DNA from: Andreprevotia sp. IGB-42
Lineage (GTDB): Bacteria; Pseudomonadota; Gammaproteobacteria; Burkholderiales; Chitinibacteraceae
NCBI RefSeq assembly: GCF_009848685.1
Contig: NZ_WXTX01000020.1
Span: 1 to 43,029 of the forward strand
Length of the DNA: 43,029 nucleotides
Direction of reading: 5' to 3'
Part shown: positions 1 to 8,602 of the stretch, piece by piece
How positions within the stretch are numbered: the first letter of the stretch is position 1
Layout of the letters: each line of letters begins with the position of its first letter
Program-made: the position numbers and the translations under genes
Notes under the pieces: generated by a model
What the model was told of the DNA's origin: nothing
Seen by the model: only the letters and a program-made list of their open reading frames with translations
The model's database searches: none

Positions 1-420
1 ACTGCTGCCGAACTGAAAGCCGCCGATATCGCGCTGCTTGAAAAGAAACCCGTGCCGCCGGTGGATGCTGCAACGCTGCAAAAGCAGCAGATCAACGCTG
101 CGGTACAGTCCTGGGCTACTGCATGGAGCCAGAAGGATGTCGATAACTACCTTGCCGCCTACAGCACGCATTTCAGGGCGCCGGTCGGCAAGACCGCTGC
201 TGGATGGGCGGCAGAACGGCGTGCCCGCCTGAGCGTGCCCAAGTCAATTTCGGTCAGCCTGGGCGATATCAAGGTGAGTGAAGCCAGTGCCGGCCTGATG
301 CAGGCGCAATTCCAGCAGCGCTACCAGTCAGACCTGCTGTCCGATGTCACGGACAAGACGCTGCTGCTGGAAAAGAGCGGCGAGCGCTGGCTGATCGTCG
401 AGGAACGCGCCGGTAGCTGA
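1..420 (+). CDS. C-terminal part of an NTF2-like domain protein (5' end outside window)
   Basis: The open frame enters at base 1 and stops with TGA at 418-420, giving about 139 visible residues. The last ~110 residues look like the NTF2/SnoaL-like cone fold found at the C-terminus of some L,D-transpeptidase (Cds6-type) and TPR proteins: a W-x-x-A-W-S-x-K-D-V-x-x-Y-L-x-x-Y segment, a basic R-x-x-R-L stretch, and a terminal L-x-x-x-G-x-R-W-x-I-V-E-E strand. The N-terminal visible part is Ala/Lys-rich and may be a linker. It faces the next gene tail to tail across a shared terminator. The function of the whole protein cannot be deduced because the N-terminal domains are missing. Confidence 0.75.
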   Translation, partial: TAAELKAADIALLEKKPVPPVDAATLQKQQINAAVQSWATAWSQKDVDNYLAAYSTHFRAPVGKTAAGWAAERRARLSVPKSISVSLGDIKVSEASAGLMQAQFQQRYQSDLLSDVTDKTLLLEKSGERWLIVEERAGS

Positions 421-456
421 TCGTGCTCGTTGATCGCTACCACGCAACATGGCAAC

Positions 457-487
457 AAAAAGCCGCTGCATATGCAGCGGCTTTTTT
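457..487. terminator. Bidirectional rho-independent terminator between convergent genes
   Basis: Positions 462-481 are a perfect 20-bp palindrome (GCCGCTGCATATGCAGCGGC) flanked by AAAAA on the left and TTTTTT on the right, so it reads as a hairpin plus U-tract on both strands. It lies between the ends of the NTF2-like gene and the convergent phosphatase gene. Confidence 0.85.
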
Positions 488-525
488 CATCCGGGCGGGT
501 AGCGCGTGGCTGCTTGCCAATGGCG

Positions 526-1323
526 CTAACGGTTCTGGTCGACCCATTGTCGCCATGGGCCGAACAATGCGTCGTTGCGCGCCGCCACCGCCGAGCGCGA
601 CCAGAGGGTATCGCTCCAGTAATCCACGCCATGCAGCGTGCCCAGCACGCAGCCCGCTTCGCTGGCGATCAAAGCACCGGCCGCATAATCCCATAGTCGC
701 TGCGCGCCATGCAGCATCAGGTCGAAGCGCCCGGCAGCCAGATAGCACCAGTCTATGGTGGAGGCGCCGTAGTTGCGCAGGCTGCCGAATGGCGCCGTGC
801 TGACTACACGGGCGGGCAGATGGCCGCCCAGGTATTTGGGTTCGACCACTGCCACTGCATCGGCGATGTGTGCAGGGGCTTCATCGTTGCGGATGGGTTG
901 GTCATTCAGCCACGCGCCATGTCCGGCCGCGGCGGCAAAGCACTCATCCAGTACCGGCACGTACACCACGCCCAGCGTGGATTTGCCGGCGCGCATCAGC
1001 GCCACCGAGATCGCAAAGTAAGGCAGCCCGTGCACGAAATTGGTGGTGCCATCGATGGGATCGACCACCCATAGCCCGCCCGGATTGCTGTCCCACAATG
1101 CCTGCTGTTCTTCCGCAGTCATTTCCTCGCCCAGCACCGGGTGGGGCGCCAGGCGCGGCAGCAGCACCGCCAGCGCCTGCTGGCTGGCGAGGTCTGCTTC
1201 GGTAAACAGGCTGCCATCATGCTTCTTGCCGGCCGCTACCTTCTGGTAGCGCGGCATCACTTCGTCACGTGCTACCGCACGTACCAGGGTTTGCAGGCGG
1301 GCAAGCAGGTCTAGGTCGTTCAT
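526..1323 (-). CDS. Inositol monophosphatase family protein
   Basis: 265 residues, close to the ~267 of E. coli SuhB. It carries the family's metal and phosphate motifs: GEE at about residues 65-67, the signature DPIDGTTNFVHG at 88-99 (Asp88, Asp91, Thr93) and the C-terminal WDYAAGALIASEAG segment with the third metal Asp. The family is Mg2+-dependent and Li+-sensitive and hydrolyses inositol-1-phosphate, histidinol phosphate or similar monophosphates. Sequence alone does not tell which substrate is used here. The ATG at 1323 is chosen because it gives normal family length; an upstream in-frame extension exists but has no recognisable domain. The Shine-Dalgarno sequence is weak. Confidence 0.85.
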   Translation of the reverse strand: MNDLDLLARLQTLVRAVARDEVMPRYQKVAAGKKHDGSLFTEADLASQQALAVLLPRLAPHPVLGEEMTAEEQQALWDSNPGGLWVVDPIDGTTNFVHGLPYFAISVALMRAGKSTLGVVYVPVLDECFAAAAGHGAWLNDQPIRNDEAPAHIADAVAVVEPKYLGGHLPARVVSTAPFGSLRNYGASTIDWCYLAAGRFDLMLHGAQRLWDYAAGALIASEAGCVLGTLHGVDYWSDTLWSRSAVAARNDALFGPWRQWVDQNR

Positions 1324-1619
1324 GGCGGGGCCGCTGTATGGCGATGCATCGATTCTAAGCGCGTTTGCCCCATTGCGAGTATCCGGCCCGTGAATACCTT
1401 GTGCCGCTGAGTGATGCGTACCACCACACATCACACTTGCAGATACATGGCGTGGGCATGGCGCGCTGTCTATGCTGTGTTGGCCAGCCCTACAAGCATT
1501 GGGCAAGCCCTATTGTGGTTTTTGCCTATGTCGTATGTAAAAAATTGCCTTTAGTATCGTAAGCATGCTGTGCCCGCACCGCGTTGGTGCAAACCCGGGG
1601 CAGCCAATTGCGGAGGGGA
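1324..1619. other. Intergenic region between the phosphatase gene and the adi operon
   Basis: About 300 bases between divergent genes, so promoters for both should lie here. The stretch around 1510-1560 is the most AT-rich part and contains loose -35/-10-like hexamers (TTGTGG at 1513, TATGTA at 1534), but none is convincing. No repeat, RNA gene or known operator was recognised. Confidence 0.4.
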
Positions 1620-1793
1620 ATGATGTGTATCCATACCCGTTATGCATGCTGCTTGCCGGCACCGGCATGCCTGTCCGGCGCCGCACGATCACGCGTTGTC
1701 CCTGCGCCGCTCACACGTTCTTACTCTTGCACATCCTGTAGCACCCACGTGGCGGCAGGCTTGCCTGCGCCTTGTTCCGCAATTCTGGAGTGA
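1620..1793 (+). CDS. Possible 57-residue leader ORF upstream of adiC
   Basis: A small ORF begins with two consecutive ATG codons (1620, 1623) just after a strong purine box (GGAGGGG around 1612-1618). It ends with TGA at 1791-1793, five bases before the adiC ATG. Its last codons contain the adiC ribosome-binding site, an arrangement typical of translationally coupled leaders. The peptide is rich in Cys, Ala, Ser and Pro and has only a few Arg, with no obvious stalling motif, signal peptide or homology that I recognise. It could equally be a chance ORF in a GC-rich 5' UTR. Confidence 0.35.
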   Translation: MMCIHTRYACCLPAPACLSGAARSRVVPAPLTRSYSCTSCSTHVAAGLPAPCSAILE

Positions 1794-1798
1794 TCGCA

Positions 1799-3316
1799 AT
1801 GGCAGACAACAAGATCGGTGTCGTCGCCGCCACGCTGATGGTGGCCGGCAACATGATGGGTTCGGGGGTATTCATGCTGCCCGCCAACCTCGCCACCACC
1901 GGTGGCATCGCGCTGTATGGCTGGTTCATCACCGTGGTGGGCGCAGTGGCGCTGGCGCTGGTATTTGCCAAGCTGTCCGCCATCGACCCCGCATCCGGCG
2001 GGCCGTACGCATACACACGCAAGGCATTCGGCAACTACATGGGCTACCAGGCCAACCTGGTGTACTGGCTGGCCAACGTGGTGGGGAATGTCGGCTTGGC
2101 AGTGGCCGGCCTCGGCTACCTGTCGCACTTCTTCCCGGCGCTCAAGGATCCGCTGATTTCCGCCATGGCGCAGATCGCGGTGATCTGGTTCTTCACCTAC
2201 GCCAACATCCTCGGCCCCACCGTGGTTGGCAAGCTGCAGTCGTTCACTACGGTGTTCGCGCTGTTTCCCATCCTCGGCATGGCGCTGTTCGGCTGGTTCT
2301 GGTTCAGCGGCGATATCTACGAAGCCGGCTGGAACGTCTCGGGCAAGACCGGCTTCGATGCCGTTGGCGCCACGCTCAACTACACGCTATGGGCTTTTAT
2401 CGGCGTGGAAAGTGCCTCCGTTTCGGCCGGCGTGGTCAGGGATCCGGCACGCAACGTGCCCATTGCCACCGTAGGCGGCGTGTTGCTGGCGGCGGTGTGT
2501 TACGTGCTCAGCTCCACCGTCATCATGGGCATGATCCCCAACAAGGAGCTGATCGCCTCCAGCGCACCGTTTGCCGATGCCGCACGGCTGGCACTGGGCA
2601 ATACCGCTGCCAATATCGTCGCGTTGTGCGCGGCCATCGGCTGCCTGGGTTCGCTGGCCGGCTGGACCTTGCTGGTGGGGCAAACCGCCAAGGCCGCCGC
2701 GGATGACGGCCTGTTCGGCAATGTCTTTGCACGCGTCAATAGCAAGGGCGTGCCCTCGGCCGGCCTCGCCATCGTTGCCGCCATCATGAGCGTGCAGGTA
2801 CTTGCCACGATGTCGCCCACCGCCAGCGAGCAGTTCGGCAAGATCGCCTCGATCGCGGTGATCATGACCTTGCTGCCGTATATCTACTCGGCGATAGCCA
2901 TCAAGGTACTCGGCTACAAGAAGATGTCGGATGGTCAGTTCACCTTCTACACCTTCGTCGGCATCATTGCCGCCGTCTACAGCCTGTGGGCGATGGTCGG
3001 CTCGGATGGCGAGCAAACGCGCTGGTCGCTGATCTTCGTGGTGTCCACCATCATCTTCTACGAGCTGTCGATCAACCGCACGCGCGAGATGGAAGAAACC
3101 GGCATGCATCCGGGTGGCGCGGCACCGCGCTGGATACGCTACGGCACGCTGGCCATCACCATCGGCGCGCTGATCGTCATGTTCTGGATTTCCGTCGGCA
3201 AGCATCGTGATCTGACGCTGCACCCACGTGCGCCGCAACCCGTCAGCACGCAACAGGGCACCACCTCGACCGAGCTGCCGCCAGAGCCTGCCGCACCGGC
3301 CAGTGCCACCAACTAA
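1799..3316 (+). CDS. adiC: Arginine:agmatine antiporter AdiC (APC superfamily)
   Basis: A 505-residue, ~12-TM inner-membrane exchanger. Line by line it matches remembered E. coli AdiC: G-S-G-V-F at residues 21-25 (substrate carboxylate loop), an Asn at 97 in the AdiC Asn101 context, Trp198 in LWAFIGVESAS (Trp202 context) and Trp289 in AGWTLLVGQTAKAAADDGLF (Trp293 context). These residues distinguish AdiC from CadB/PotE-type relatives. It would import arginine and export agmatine in acid resistance. The start at 1799 has GGAG eight bases upstream; an upstream in-frame ATG at 1772 lacks a site. It is about 60 residues longer than AdiC (445), through a hydrophilic Pro/Thr/Ala-rich tail after the last TM. 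It is followed by adiA 30 bases later with no terminator between. Confidence 0.92.
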   Translation: MADNKIGVVAATLMVAGNMMGSGVFMLPANLATTGGIALYGWFITVVGAVALALVFAKLSAIDPASGGPYAYTRKAFGNYMGYQANLVYWLANVVGNVGLAVAGLGYLSHFFPALKDPLISAMAQIAVIWFFTYANILGPTVVGKLQSFTTVFALFPILGMALFGWFWFSGDIYEAGWNVSGKTGFDAVGATLNYTLWAFIGVESASVSAGVVRDPARNVPIATVGGVLLAAVCYVLSSTVIMGMIPNKELIASSAPFADAARLALGNTAANIVALCAAIGCLGSLAGWTLLVGQTAKAAADDGLFGNVFARVNSKGVPSAGLAIVAAIMSVQVLATMSPTASEQFGKIASIAVIMTLLPYIYSAIAIKVLGYKKMSDGQFTFYTFVGIIAAVYSLWAMVGSDGEQTRWSLIFVVSTIIFYELSINRTREMEETGMHPGGAAPRWIRYGTLAITIGALIVMFWISVGKHRDLTLHPRAPQPVSTQQGTTSTELPPEPAAPASATN

Positions 3317-3346
3317 GCGCCACCTTATCTAGAAGGAAGCAGAATC

Positions 3347-5656
3347 ATGTCCTTGCAGCAAAAGCATTACAAACTGGGTATGCGGGCGTTGCTGGTGCAC
3401 GGCGATGCCGATGCGCCCACCGCCATCGGCCGCGCCATCCAGGCGCTGATCATCGAGCTGGAAGCCCGGCTGATCGAAGTCATCGTTGCCACCACTGCGG
3501 ACGATGGCCGCGCCATCGCCACGTCCGATCCCGCCATCCAGTGCCTGTTGCTCGATTGGGATCTGGAGGGTGGCGATGATCATGCACCCGCGCAGGATGT
3601 GCTCGATGGCCTGCGCAGCCGCAATGCCACCGTGCCGATTTTCCTGCTGGCAGATCGCACCAGCGCCGCGCAAATCCCGGTCGATGCGATGCAGAAAGCC
3701 GATGACTTCATCTGGGCGCTGGAGGACACCACCGATTTCATCGGCGGGCGCATCGTTGCCGCCATCGAGCGCTACCGCGCCACGGTGCTGCCACCGATGT
3801 TCGGTGCGCTGGCGCGTTTCTCCCGCGTGTACGAGTACTCATGGCATACGCCCGGCCATACCGGCGGTACCGCCTTCCTCAAATCGCCGGTCGGCCGTGC
3901 CTTCTTCGAATACTTCGGCGAAAGCCTGTTCCGCTCCGACCTGTCGATTTCGGTGGGCGAGCTGGGTTCGCTGCTCGATCATTCCGGCCCCATCGGCGAG
4001 AGCGAGCGTTACGCGGCGCGGGTGTTCGGCGCCCACCGCAGCTATCACGTCACCAATGGCTCTTCCACCTCCAACCGCGTGATCCTGATGGCCAGCGTCA
4101 CCCGCAACCAGATCGCGCTGTGTGACCGCAACTGCCACAAGTCGGCCGAGCATTCAATGACCATGTCCGGCGCCATTCCCACCTACCTGGTGCCGTCCCG
4201 CAATCACTACGGCATCATCGGCCCCATCCTGCCCGGCCACCTCACTCCGGCGGCCATCCGCCTGTCCATCGATCAAAACCCGCTGGTCAAGGAAGGGTTG
4301 GACCGCACCCCCGTGCACGCCATCATCACCAATTCCACTTACGACGGCCTGTGCTACAACGTGAAGCGCGTGGAAGAACTGCTGGGCCAGAGCGTGGACC
4401 GGCTTCATTTCGATGAGGCCTGGTATGGCTACGCCCGCTTCAACCCCATTTACCGCGACCGGCATGCAATGCACGGCGATCCGGCCGAGCACGATGCCAG
4501 CAAGCCCACAGTATTTGCCACGCAGTCCACGCACAAGTTGCTGGCCGCGTTGTCGCAAGCGTCGTTCATCCACGTGCGCGACGGCCGCAAGCCCATCGAG
4601 CATGCGCGGTTCAACGAATCGTTCATGATGCATGCGTCCACGTCGCCCAACTACGCGATCATCGCGTCCAACGACGTCAGCGCCGCCATGATGGACGGCC
4701 CCGGCGGCCCGGCGCTCACCACGGATGCCATCCGCGAGGCAGTGGCGTTCCGCCGCATGATTGCGCGCCTTGCCAACGAGTTTGCCGACAAGGGCGACTG
4801 GTTCTTCAACGCCTGGCAGCCTGAAACCGTGATCGATACCCGCACCGGCCGCCGCAAGCCGTTCCATGAGGCCGATGAAGAGCTGCTGATTGCAGAACCG
4901 CGTTGCTGGGTGCTGGAGCCCAATGCGCAATGGCATGGCTTTGGCGATATCGAAGACGGCTACTGCATGCTCGATCCGATCAAGGTCTCCATCGTCACGC
5001 CGGGCGTGGCACCGGCGGGCGGCTTGCTGCCGGTGGGCATCCCCGCCACCGTGCTCACCGCCTACCTGGATCGGCAGGGCATCGTGGTCGAGAAAACCAC
5101 CGATTTCACCATCCTGTTCCTGTTCTCCATCGGCGTGACGAAGGGCAAATGGGGCACGCTGGTGAACGCATTGCTCGATTTCAAGCGCGATTACGATGCC
5201 AATGCCTCGCTCGAGCAAGTGCTGCCCGATCTGATCGCCGCCCACCCGCAACGCTATCGCGGCATGGGTCTGCGCGATCTGGCAGATACCATGTTCGCCG
5301 CGATGAGCGAGCTGAAAACCACGGAGTCGATGTCGCGTGGTTTCTCGCAACTGCCGGTGCCTGATTACAGCCCGGTGGAGGCGTACGAGCAACTGGTGCG
5401 CGGCAACGTGGAAACGCTGCCGCTCGATCAGGTGGCCGGCCGCACCGTCGCCACCGGTGTGGTGCCCTATCCGCCGGGTATCCCGCTGCTGATGCCGGGT
5501 GAGAACTTCGGTGCTGCCGACAGCCCCTTCCTGGCCTATCTGCAGGCGCTGGAAGCGTATGACCGGCGCTTCCCCGGCTTTACCCACGATACGCACGGCG
5601 TCGAGGTGGAAGATGGCGTTTACTACGTGAACTGCATCAAGCCCGTCGCAGCCTGA
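3347..5656 (+). CDS. adiA: Acid-inducible (biodegradative) arginine decarboxylase AdiA
   Basis: A 769-residue fold-type I PLP decarboxylase of the Orn/Lys/Arg family (E. coli AdiA is about 756). It converts arginine to agmatine and CO2, consuming a cytosolic proton. The order is an N-terminal wing domain (~1-140), the PLP core and a C-terminal domain. The Schiff-base lysine is Lys397 in ATQSTHKLLAALSQASFIHV, and the LHFDEAWYGYARFNPIY segment carries the cofactor Asp. Long stretches match AdiA rather than CadA or SpeC, including the C-terminal YPPGIPLLMPGENFG. AAGGAAG at 3332-3338 is a good ribosome-binding site for the ATG at 3347. Gene order is adiC-adiA with no adiY regulator, unlike E. coli. 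Confidence 0.95.
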   Translation: MSLQQKHYKLGMRALLVHGDADAPTAIGRAIQALIIELEARLIEVIVATTADDGRAIATSDPAIQCLLLDWDLEGGDDHAPAQDVLDGLRSRNATVPIFLLADRTSAAQIPVDAMQKADDFIWALEDTTDFIGGRIVAAIERYRATVLPPMFGALARFSRVYEYSWHTPGHTGGTAFLKSPVGRAFFEYFGESLFRSDLSISVGELGSLLDHSGPIGESERYAARVFGAHRSYHVTNGSSTSNRVILMASVTRNQIALCDRNCHKSAEHSMTMSGAIPTYLVPSRNHYGIIGPILPGHLTPAAIRLSIDQNPLVKEGLDRTPVHAIITNSTYDGLCYNVKRVEELLGQSVDRLHFDEAWYGYARFNPIYRDRHAMHGDPAEHDASKPTVFATQSTHKLLAALSQASFIHVRDGRKPIEHARFNESFMMHASTSPNYAIIASNDVSAAMMDGPGGPALTTDAIREAVAFRRMIARLANEFADKGDWFFNAWQPETVIDTRTGRRKPFHEADEELLIAEPRCWVLEPNAQWHGFGDIEDGYCMLDPIKVSIVTPGVAPAGGLLPVGIPATVLTAYLDRQGIVVEKTTDFTILFLFSIGVTKGKWGTLVNALLDFKRDYDANASLEQVLPDLIAAHPQRYRGMGLRDLADTMFAAMSELKTTESMSRGFSQLPVPDYSPVEAYEQLVRGNVETLPLDQVAGRTVATGVVPYPPGIPLLMPGENFGAADSPFLAYLQALEAYDRRFPGFTHDTHGVEVEDGVYYVNCIKPVAA

Positions 5657-5674
5657 GCGGCATCGCCTGGCATG

Positions 5675-5700
5675 AACGGGGCGGCCCTGGCCGCCCCGTT
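5675..5700 (+). terminator. Hairpin after adiA, weak terminator
   Basis: AACGGGGCGGCC (5675-5686) pairs with GGCCGCCCCGTT (5689-5700), a very stable GC stem. The downstream tract GTTGCCTTTCC is poor in T, so termination efficiency is uncertain. The xfp terminator follows within 50 bases on the opposite strand. Confidence 0.5.
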
Positions 5701-5748
5701 GCCTTTCCGGTATTCCGGCCCGTTGCGGCATTCCCACTTTAGCCAGGC

Positions 5749-5772
5749 AAAAAAAACCCGCCAATTGGCGGG
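5749..5772 (-). terminator. Rho-independent terminator of the phosphoketolase gene
   Basis: The 16-bp palindrome CCCGCCAATTGGCGGG (5757-5772) is preceded on the plus strand by eight A residues. On the minus strand it is therefore a hairpin followed by T8, 64 bases past the xfp stop. Confidence 0.85.
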
Positions 5773-5835
5773 CTGAGGACTACGAGATGATCGGGTCAGG
5801 GCGCTGGCCGGGCAATGTGCACCGCCCGGCTGGCT

Positions 5836-8271
5836 TCAAAACGGCCACGCCCAGTTTTTCACTTCCGGCATGTCGTCGCCGAACTCGTTGATGTAGTGCT
5901 TGTGCTCGATCAGCTTGTCGAGGAACTTCTGCCGTACGTGGGCGCCGATCTTCTGCAGCTTGGGCACGCGGTCGATCACGTCGATGGCCAGGTTGTAGCG
6001 GTCCACCTGGTTCATCACCACCATGTCGAACGGGGTCGACGTGGTGCCGTTCTCGATATAGCCGCGCACATGCAGGTTGCTGTGCCCGTTGCGGCGGTAG
6101 GTCAGCCGGTGGATCAGCCACGGGTAGCCGTGGAAAGCGAATACCACCGGTTTGTCCGTGGTGAACACTGCATCGAACTCGTGATCGTCCAGTCCGTGCG
6201 GGTGCTCGCTCTTCGATTGCAGCGTCATCAGGTCCACCACGTTGACGAAGCGGATCTTCACATCCGGGAAGTGCGTGCGGATCAGATCGGTAGCCGCGAG
6301 TGCTTCCATGGTCGGCACGTCCCCAGCACACGCCAGCACCACATCCGGTTCACCACCTTCGTCGTTGCTTGCCCAGTCCCAGATCCCCAGGCCCTTGGTG
6401 CAATGCTTGATCGCCTGCTCCATGGTCAGGTACTGCAGCGCCGGCTGCTTGCCGGCCACCACCACGTTCACGTAGTGGCGGCTGCGCAGGCAATGGTCGG
6501 TTACCGACAGCAGTGTGTTGGCATCTGGCGGCAGGTAAACGCGGATCACCTCGGATTTCTTGTTCACCACGTGATCGATGAAACCCGGGTCCTGGTGGCT
6601 GAAGCCGTTATGGTCCTGGCGCCATACATGGCTGGTCAGCAGGTAGTTGAGCGACGGGATCTCGCGCCGCCACGGGATGTCCTTGGTAGTTTTCAGCCAC
6701 TTGGCGTGCTGGTTGAACATCGAATCGATGACATGGATGAACGCTTCGTAGCAGCTGAAGAAGCCGTGACGGCCAGTCAGGTTGTAGCCTTCCAGCCAGC
6801 CCTGGCAAGTATGCTCGGACAGGATTTCCATCACCCGGCCATTGTCGGCCAGGTGGTCATTGCCGGTGTCTTCCGGGAAGTGCTCGGCCAGCCAGGTCTT
6901 GCCGGTGGTATCGAATACATCGGCCCAGCGGTTGGATGCGGTTTCGTCCGGGCCGAAGATGCGGAAGTTCTGCGCGTCGTCGTTTTCTTTCATCACGTCA
7001 CGCAGCAGCTTGCCCATCACGCGCGTGGCTTCGGCAATCACCGTGCCCGGCTTGTCGAGCTTGACCGCGTACTTGCGGAAGTCCGGCATTTTCAGGTCGC
7101 GGCTTACCAGCCCGTGCACATGCGGGTTGGCGCTCATGCGCAGGATGCCTTCCGGAGCCAGCGCCGCCAGTTCGGGCTTGAGCGCGCCGGTTTCGGTAAA
7201 CAGCTCCTTCGGCTTGTAGCTCTCCAGCCATTTTTCCAGTGCGTCCACGTGTTCCGGCGTCATGTCGGAGAACGGTACCTGGTGGCTGCGCCAGTAGCCT
7301 TCCACTTTCTTGCCGTCGATTTCCTTGGGGCCGGTCCAGCCCTTGGGCGAGCGCAGGATGATCATCGGCCAGTGCGGGCGCGTGATCGGCTTGCCGGCCT
7401 TGGCTTCCTTCGCGGCCTTGGCGCGGATTTCGCGGATCTCGTCCAGCACCGTATCGAGCGTGGCGGCAAACGCCTGGTGCATGGCCTCGTAGTCGTCGAC
7501 ATCCTTGCCGGTTTCCACGAAGTGCACGGTATGGCCATAGCCTTCGAACAGCTTGGTCAGCTCGTCCTTGGGCAGCCGGGCCAATACGGTAGGGTTGGCG
7601 ATCTTGTAGCCGTTCAGGTGCAGGATCGGCAGCACGCTGCCATCGCGCACCGGGTTGAGGAATTTGTTGGAATGCCAACTGGTTGCCAGCGGTCCGGTTT
7701 CGGCTTCGCCGTCACCCACCACCGCCACTACCAGCTGATCCGGGTTGTCGAAAGCCGCGCCATACGCGTGCGAGATCGAATAGCCCAGCTCGCCACCCTC
7801 GTGCATCGAACCGGGGGTTTCCGGCGCCACATGCGAGGGAATGCCACCAGGGAAGGAGAACTGCTTGAACAGCTTCTGGATGCCCGCTTCGCACTGGTCG
7901 ATGTTCGGGTAGGTTTCGGTATAGGTCCCTTCCAGGTAGCTGTTGGCAACCAGGCCCGGGCCACCGTGGCCGGGGCCGGTGATATAGATCATCGGCTGCT
8001 GGCGCTCGCGGATGGCGCGGTTCAGGTGCACGTAGATGAAGTTCAGGCCCGGCGTGGTGCCCCAGTGGCCCAGCAGGCGCGGCTTCACGTGCTCGCGCTT
8101 CAGCGGCTTTTTCAGCAGCGGGTTGTCGAGCAGGTAGATCTGCCCGACCGACAGATAATTGGCGGCACGCCAGTAGGCGTGCATCTTGCCCAGCAGGTCT
8201 GCCGAAAGCGGTTTGGCGCTGCTGTCCTTCGCGGGGGTCTTGCTGCGGGTTTTGGAGCTGGCTTGAGCCAT
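5836..8271 (-). CDS. xfp: Xylulose-5-phosphate/fructose-6-phosphate phosphoketolase
   Basis: An 811-residue thiamine-diphosphate enzyme, normal length for the family. It cleaves xylulose-5-P (and often fructose-6-P) with phosphate to acetyl-phosphate plus glyceraldehyde-3-P or erythrose-4-P. Family signatures are in order: [55 protein letters not shown], the ThDP/Mg motif [20 protein letters not shown], and C-terminal [12 protein letters not shown]. The first ~20 residues are a Lys/Ser/Ala-rich extension. AGGTGA six bases before the ATG fixes the start. It is monocistronic, with its own terminator and an FNR-type promoter, which fits acetyl-phosphate-based ATP gain under low oxygen. A long antisense ORF covering it is a codon-bias shadow. 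Confidence 0.95.
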   Translation of the reverse strand: MAQASSKTRSKTPAKDSSAKPLSADLLGKMHAYWRAANYLSVGQIYLLDNPLLKKPLKREHVKPRLLGHWGTTPGLNFIYVHLNRAIRERQQPMIYITGPGHGGPGLVANSYLEGTYTETYPNIDQCEAGIQKLFKQFSFPGGIPSHVAPETPGSMHEGGELGYSISHAYGAAFDNPDQLVVAVVGDGEAETGPLATSWHSNKFLNPVRDGSVLPILHLNGYKIANPTVLARLPKDELTKLFEGYGHTVHFVETGKDVDDYEAMHQAFAATLDTVLDEIREIRAKAAKEAKAGKPITRPHWPMIILRSPKGWTGPKEIDGKKVEGYWRSHQVPFSDMTPEHVDALEKWLESYKPKELFTETGALKPELAALAPEGILRMSANPHVHGLVSRDLKMPDFRKYAVKLDKPGTVIAEATRVMGKLLRDVMKENDDAQNFRIFGPDETASNRWADVFDTTGKTWLAEHFPEDTGNDHLADNGRVMEILSEHTCQGWLEGYNLTGRHGFFSCYEAFIHVIDSMFNQHAKWLKTTKDIPWRREIPSLNYLLTSHVWRQDHNGFSHQDPGFIDHVVNKKSEVIRVYLPPDANTLLSVTDHCLRSRHYVNVVVAGKQPALQYLTMEQAIKHCTKGLGIWDWASNDEGGEPDVVLACAGDVPTMEALAATDLIRTHFPDVKIRFVNVVDLMTLQSKSEHPHGLDDHEFDAVFTTDKPVVFAFHGYPWLIHRLTYRRNGHSNLHVRGYIENGTTSTPFDMVVMNQVDRYNLAIDVIDRVPKLQKIGAHVRQKFLDKLIEHKHYINEFGDDMPEVKNWAWPF

Positions 8272-8375
8272 TGTTTCACCTCGTTGTTTGAGTGATCTCC
8301 GGGGCCGGCGGCATAGCCATGCGGGCTGCCGGCCTCGCTGCTGCGGCGTCTGTATCCGGGCGCTGCTTAGAACCC

Positions 8376-8416
8376 AGTGTAGGACGCTGGTATTTCCGAA
8401 TACTGATCCAGATCAA
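8376..8416 (-). promoter_or_regulatory. Class II FNR/ANR-type promoter of xfp
   Basis: On the minus strand TTGATCTGGATCAG (8416-8403) matches the FNR/ANR box TTGAT-N4-ATCAA at 9 of 10 defined positions. A -10-like hexamer TACACT lies at 8381-8376. Taking +1 near 8369, the box centre falls about 40.5-41.5 bases upstream, the classical class II activator position. There is no -35 hexamer apart from the box, as expected. The predicted leader is about 98 nt. Confidence 0.72.
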
Positions 8417-8544
8417 GCCCGGCTTGCGGAGCAGGGCGTGAATACTTCCGCCGGGACTGCCACAACTGCTGCCTGCCGCAAGCTTATCCAAAAGACAGTA
8501 TGGATTTCATCGGGTTCATCCCCAAGTATGGCGAAAGAAAAATG

Positions 8545-8577
8545 AAAAAAACCGCCGGTTTGCAGCGGCGGTTTTTT
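8545..8577. terminator. Bidirectional terminator downstream of the antiporter gene
   Basis: ACCGCCG (8551-8557) and CGGCGGT (8566-8572) form a GC stem around GTTTGCAG. AAAAAA lies on the left and TTTTTT on the right, so it works on either strand. It follows the minus-strand antiporter stop at 8603 and separates it from the xfp promoter. Confidence 0.8.
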
Positions 8578-8602
8578 GGCCAGGGCAACAAAGCCGGACA
8601 GC

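Noticed and set aside
1510-1560. Sigma-70 promoter for the adi operon
   Set aside because: Hexamers resembling -35 and -10 occur but their spacing (15 bp) and match are poor, so no promoter was annotated.
1642-2706. 354-codon frame overlapping the start of adiC in another phase
   Set aside because: Arg/His-rich translation without domain content; it lies in the wrong frame of a clear transporter gene.
4154-5764. 536-codon open frame on the minus strand opposite adiA
   Set aside because: Same codon-bias effect. The peptide is low in hydrophobic pattern and has no recognisable motif, and adiA accounts fully for the region.
5815-8295. 826-codon open frame on the plus strand opposite phosphoketolase
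   Set aside because: It is an exact antisense shadow of xfp created by GC-rich third positions; the translation is His/Val/Gln/Arg-rich without any domain, and the minus-strand gene has all family motifs.
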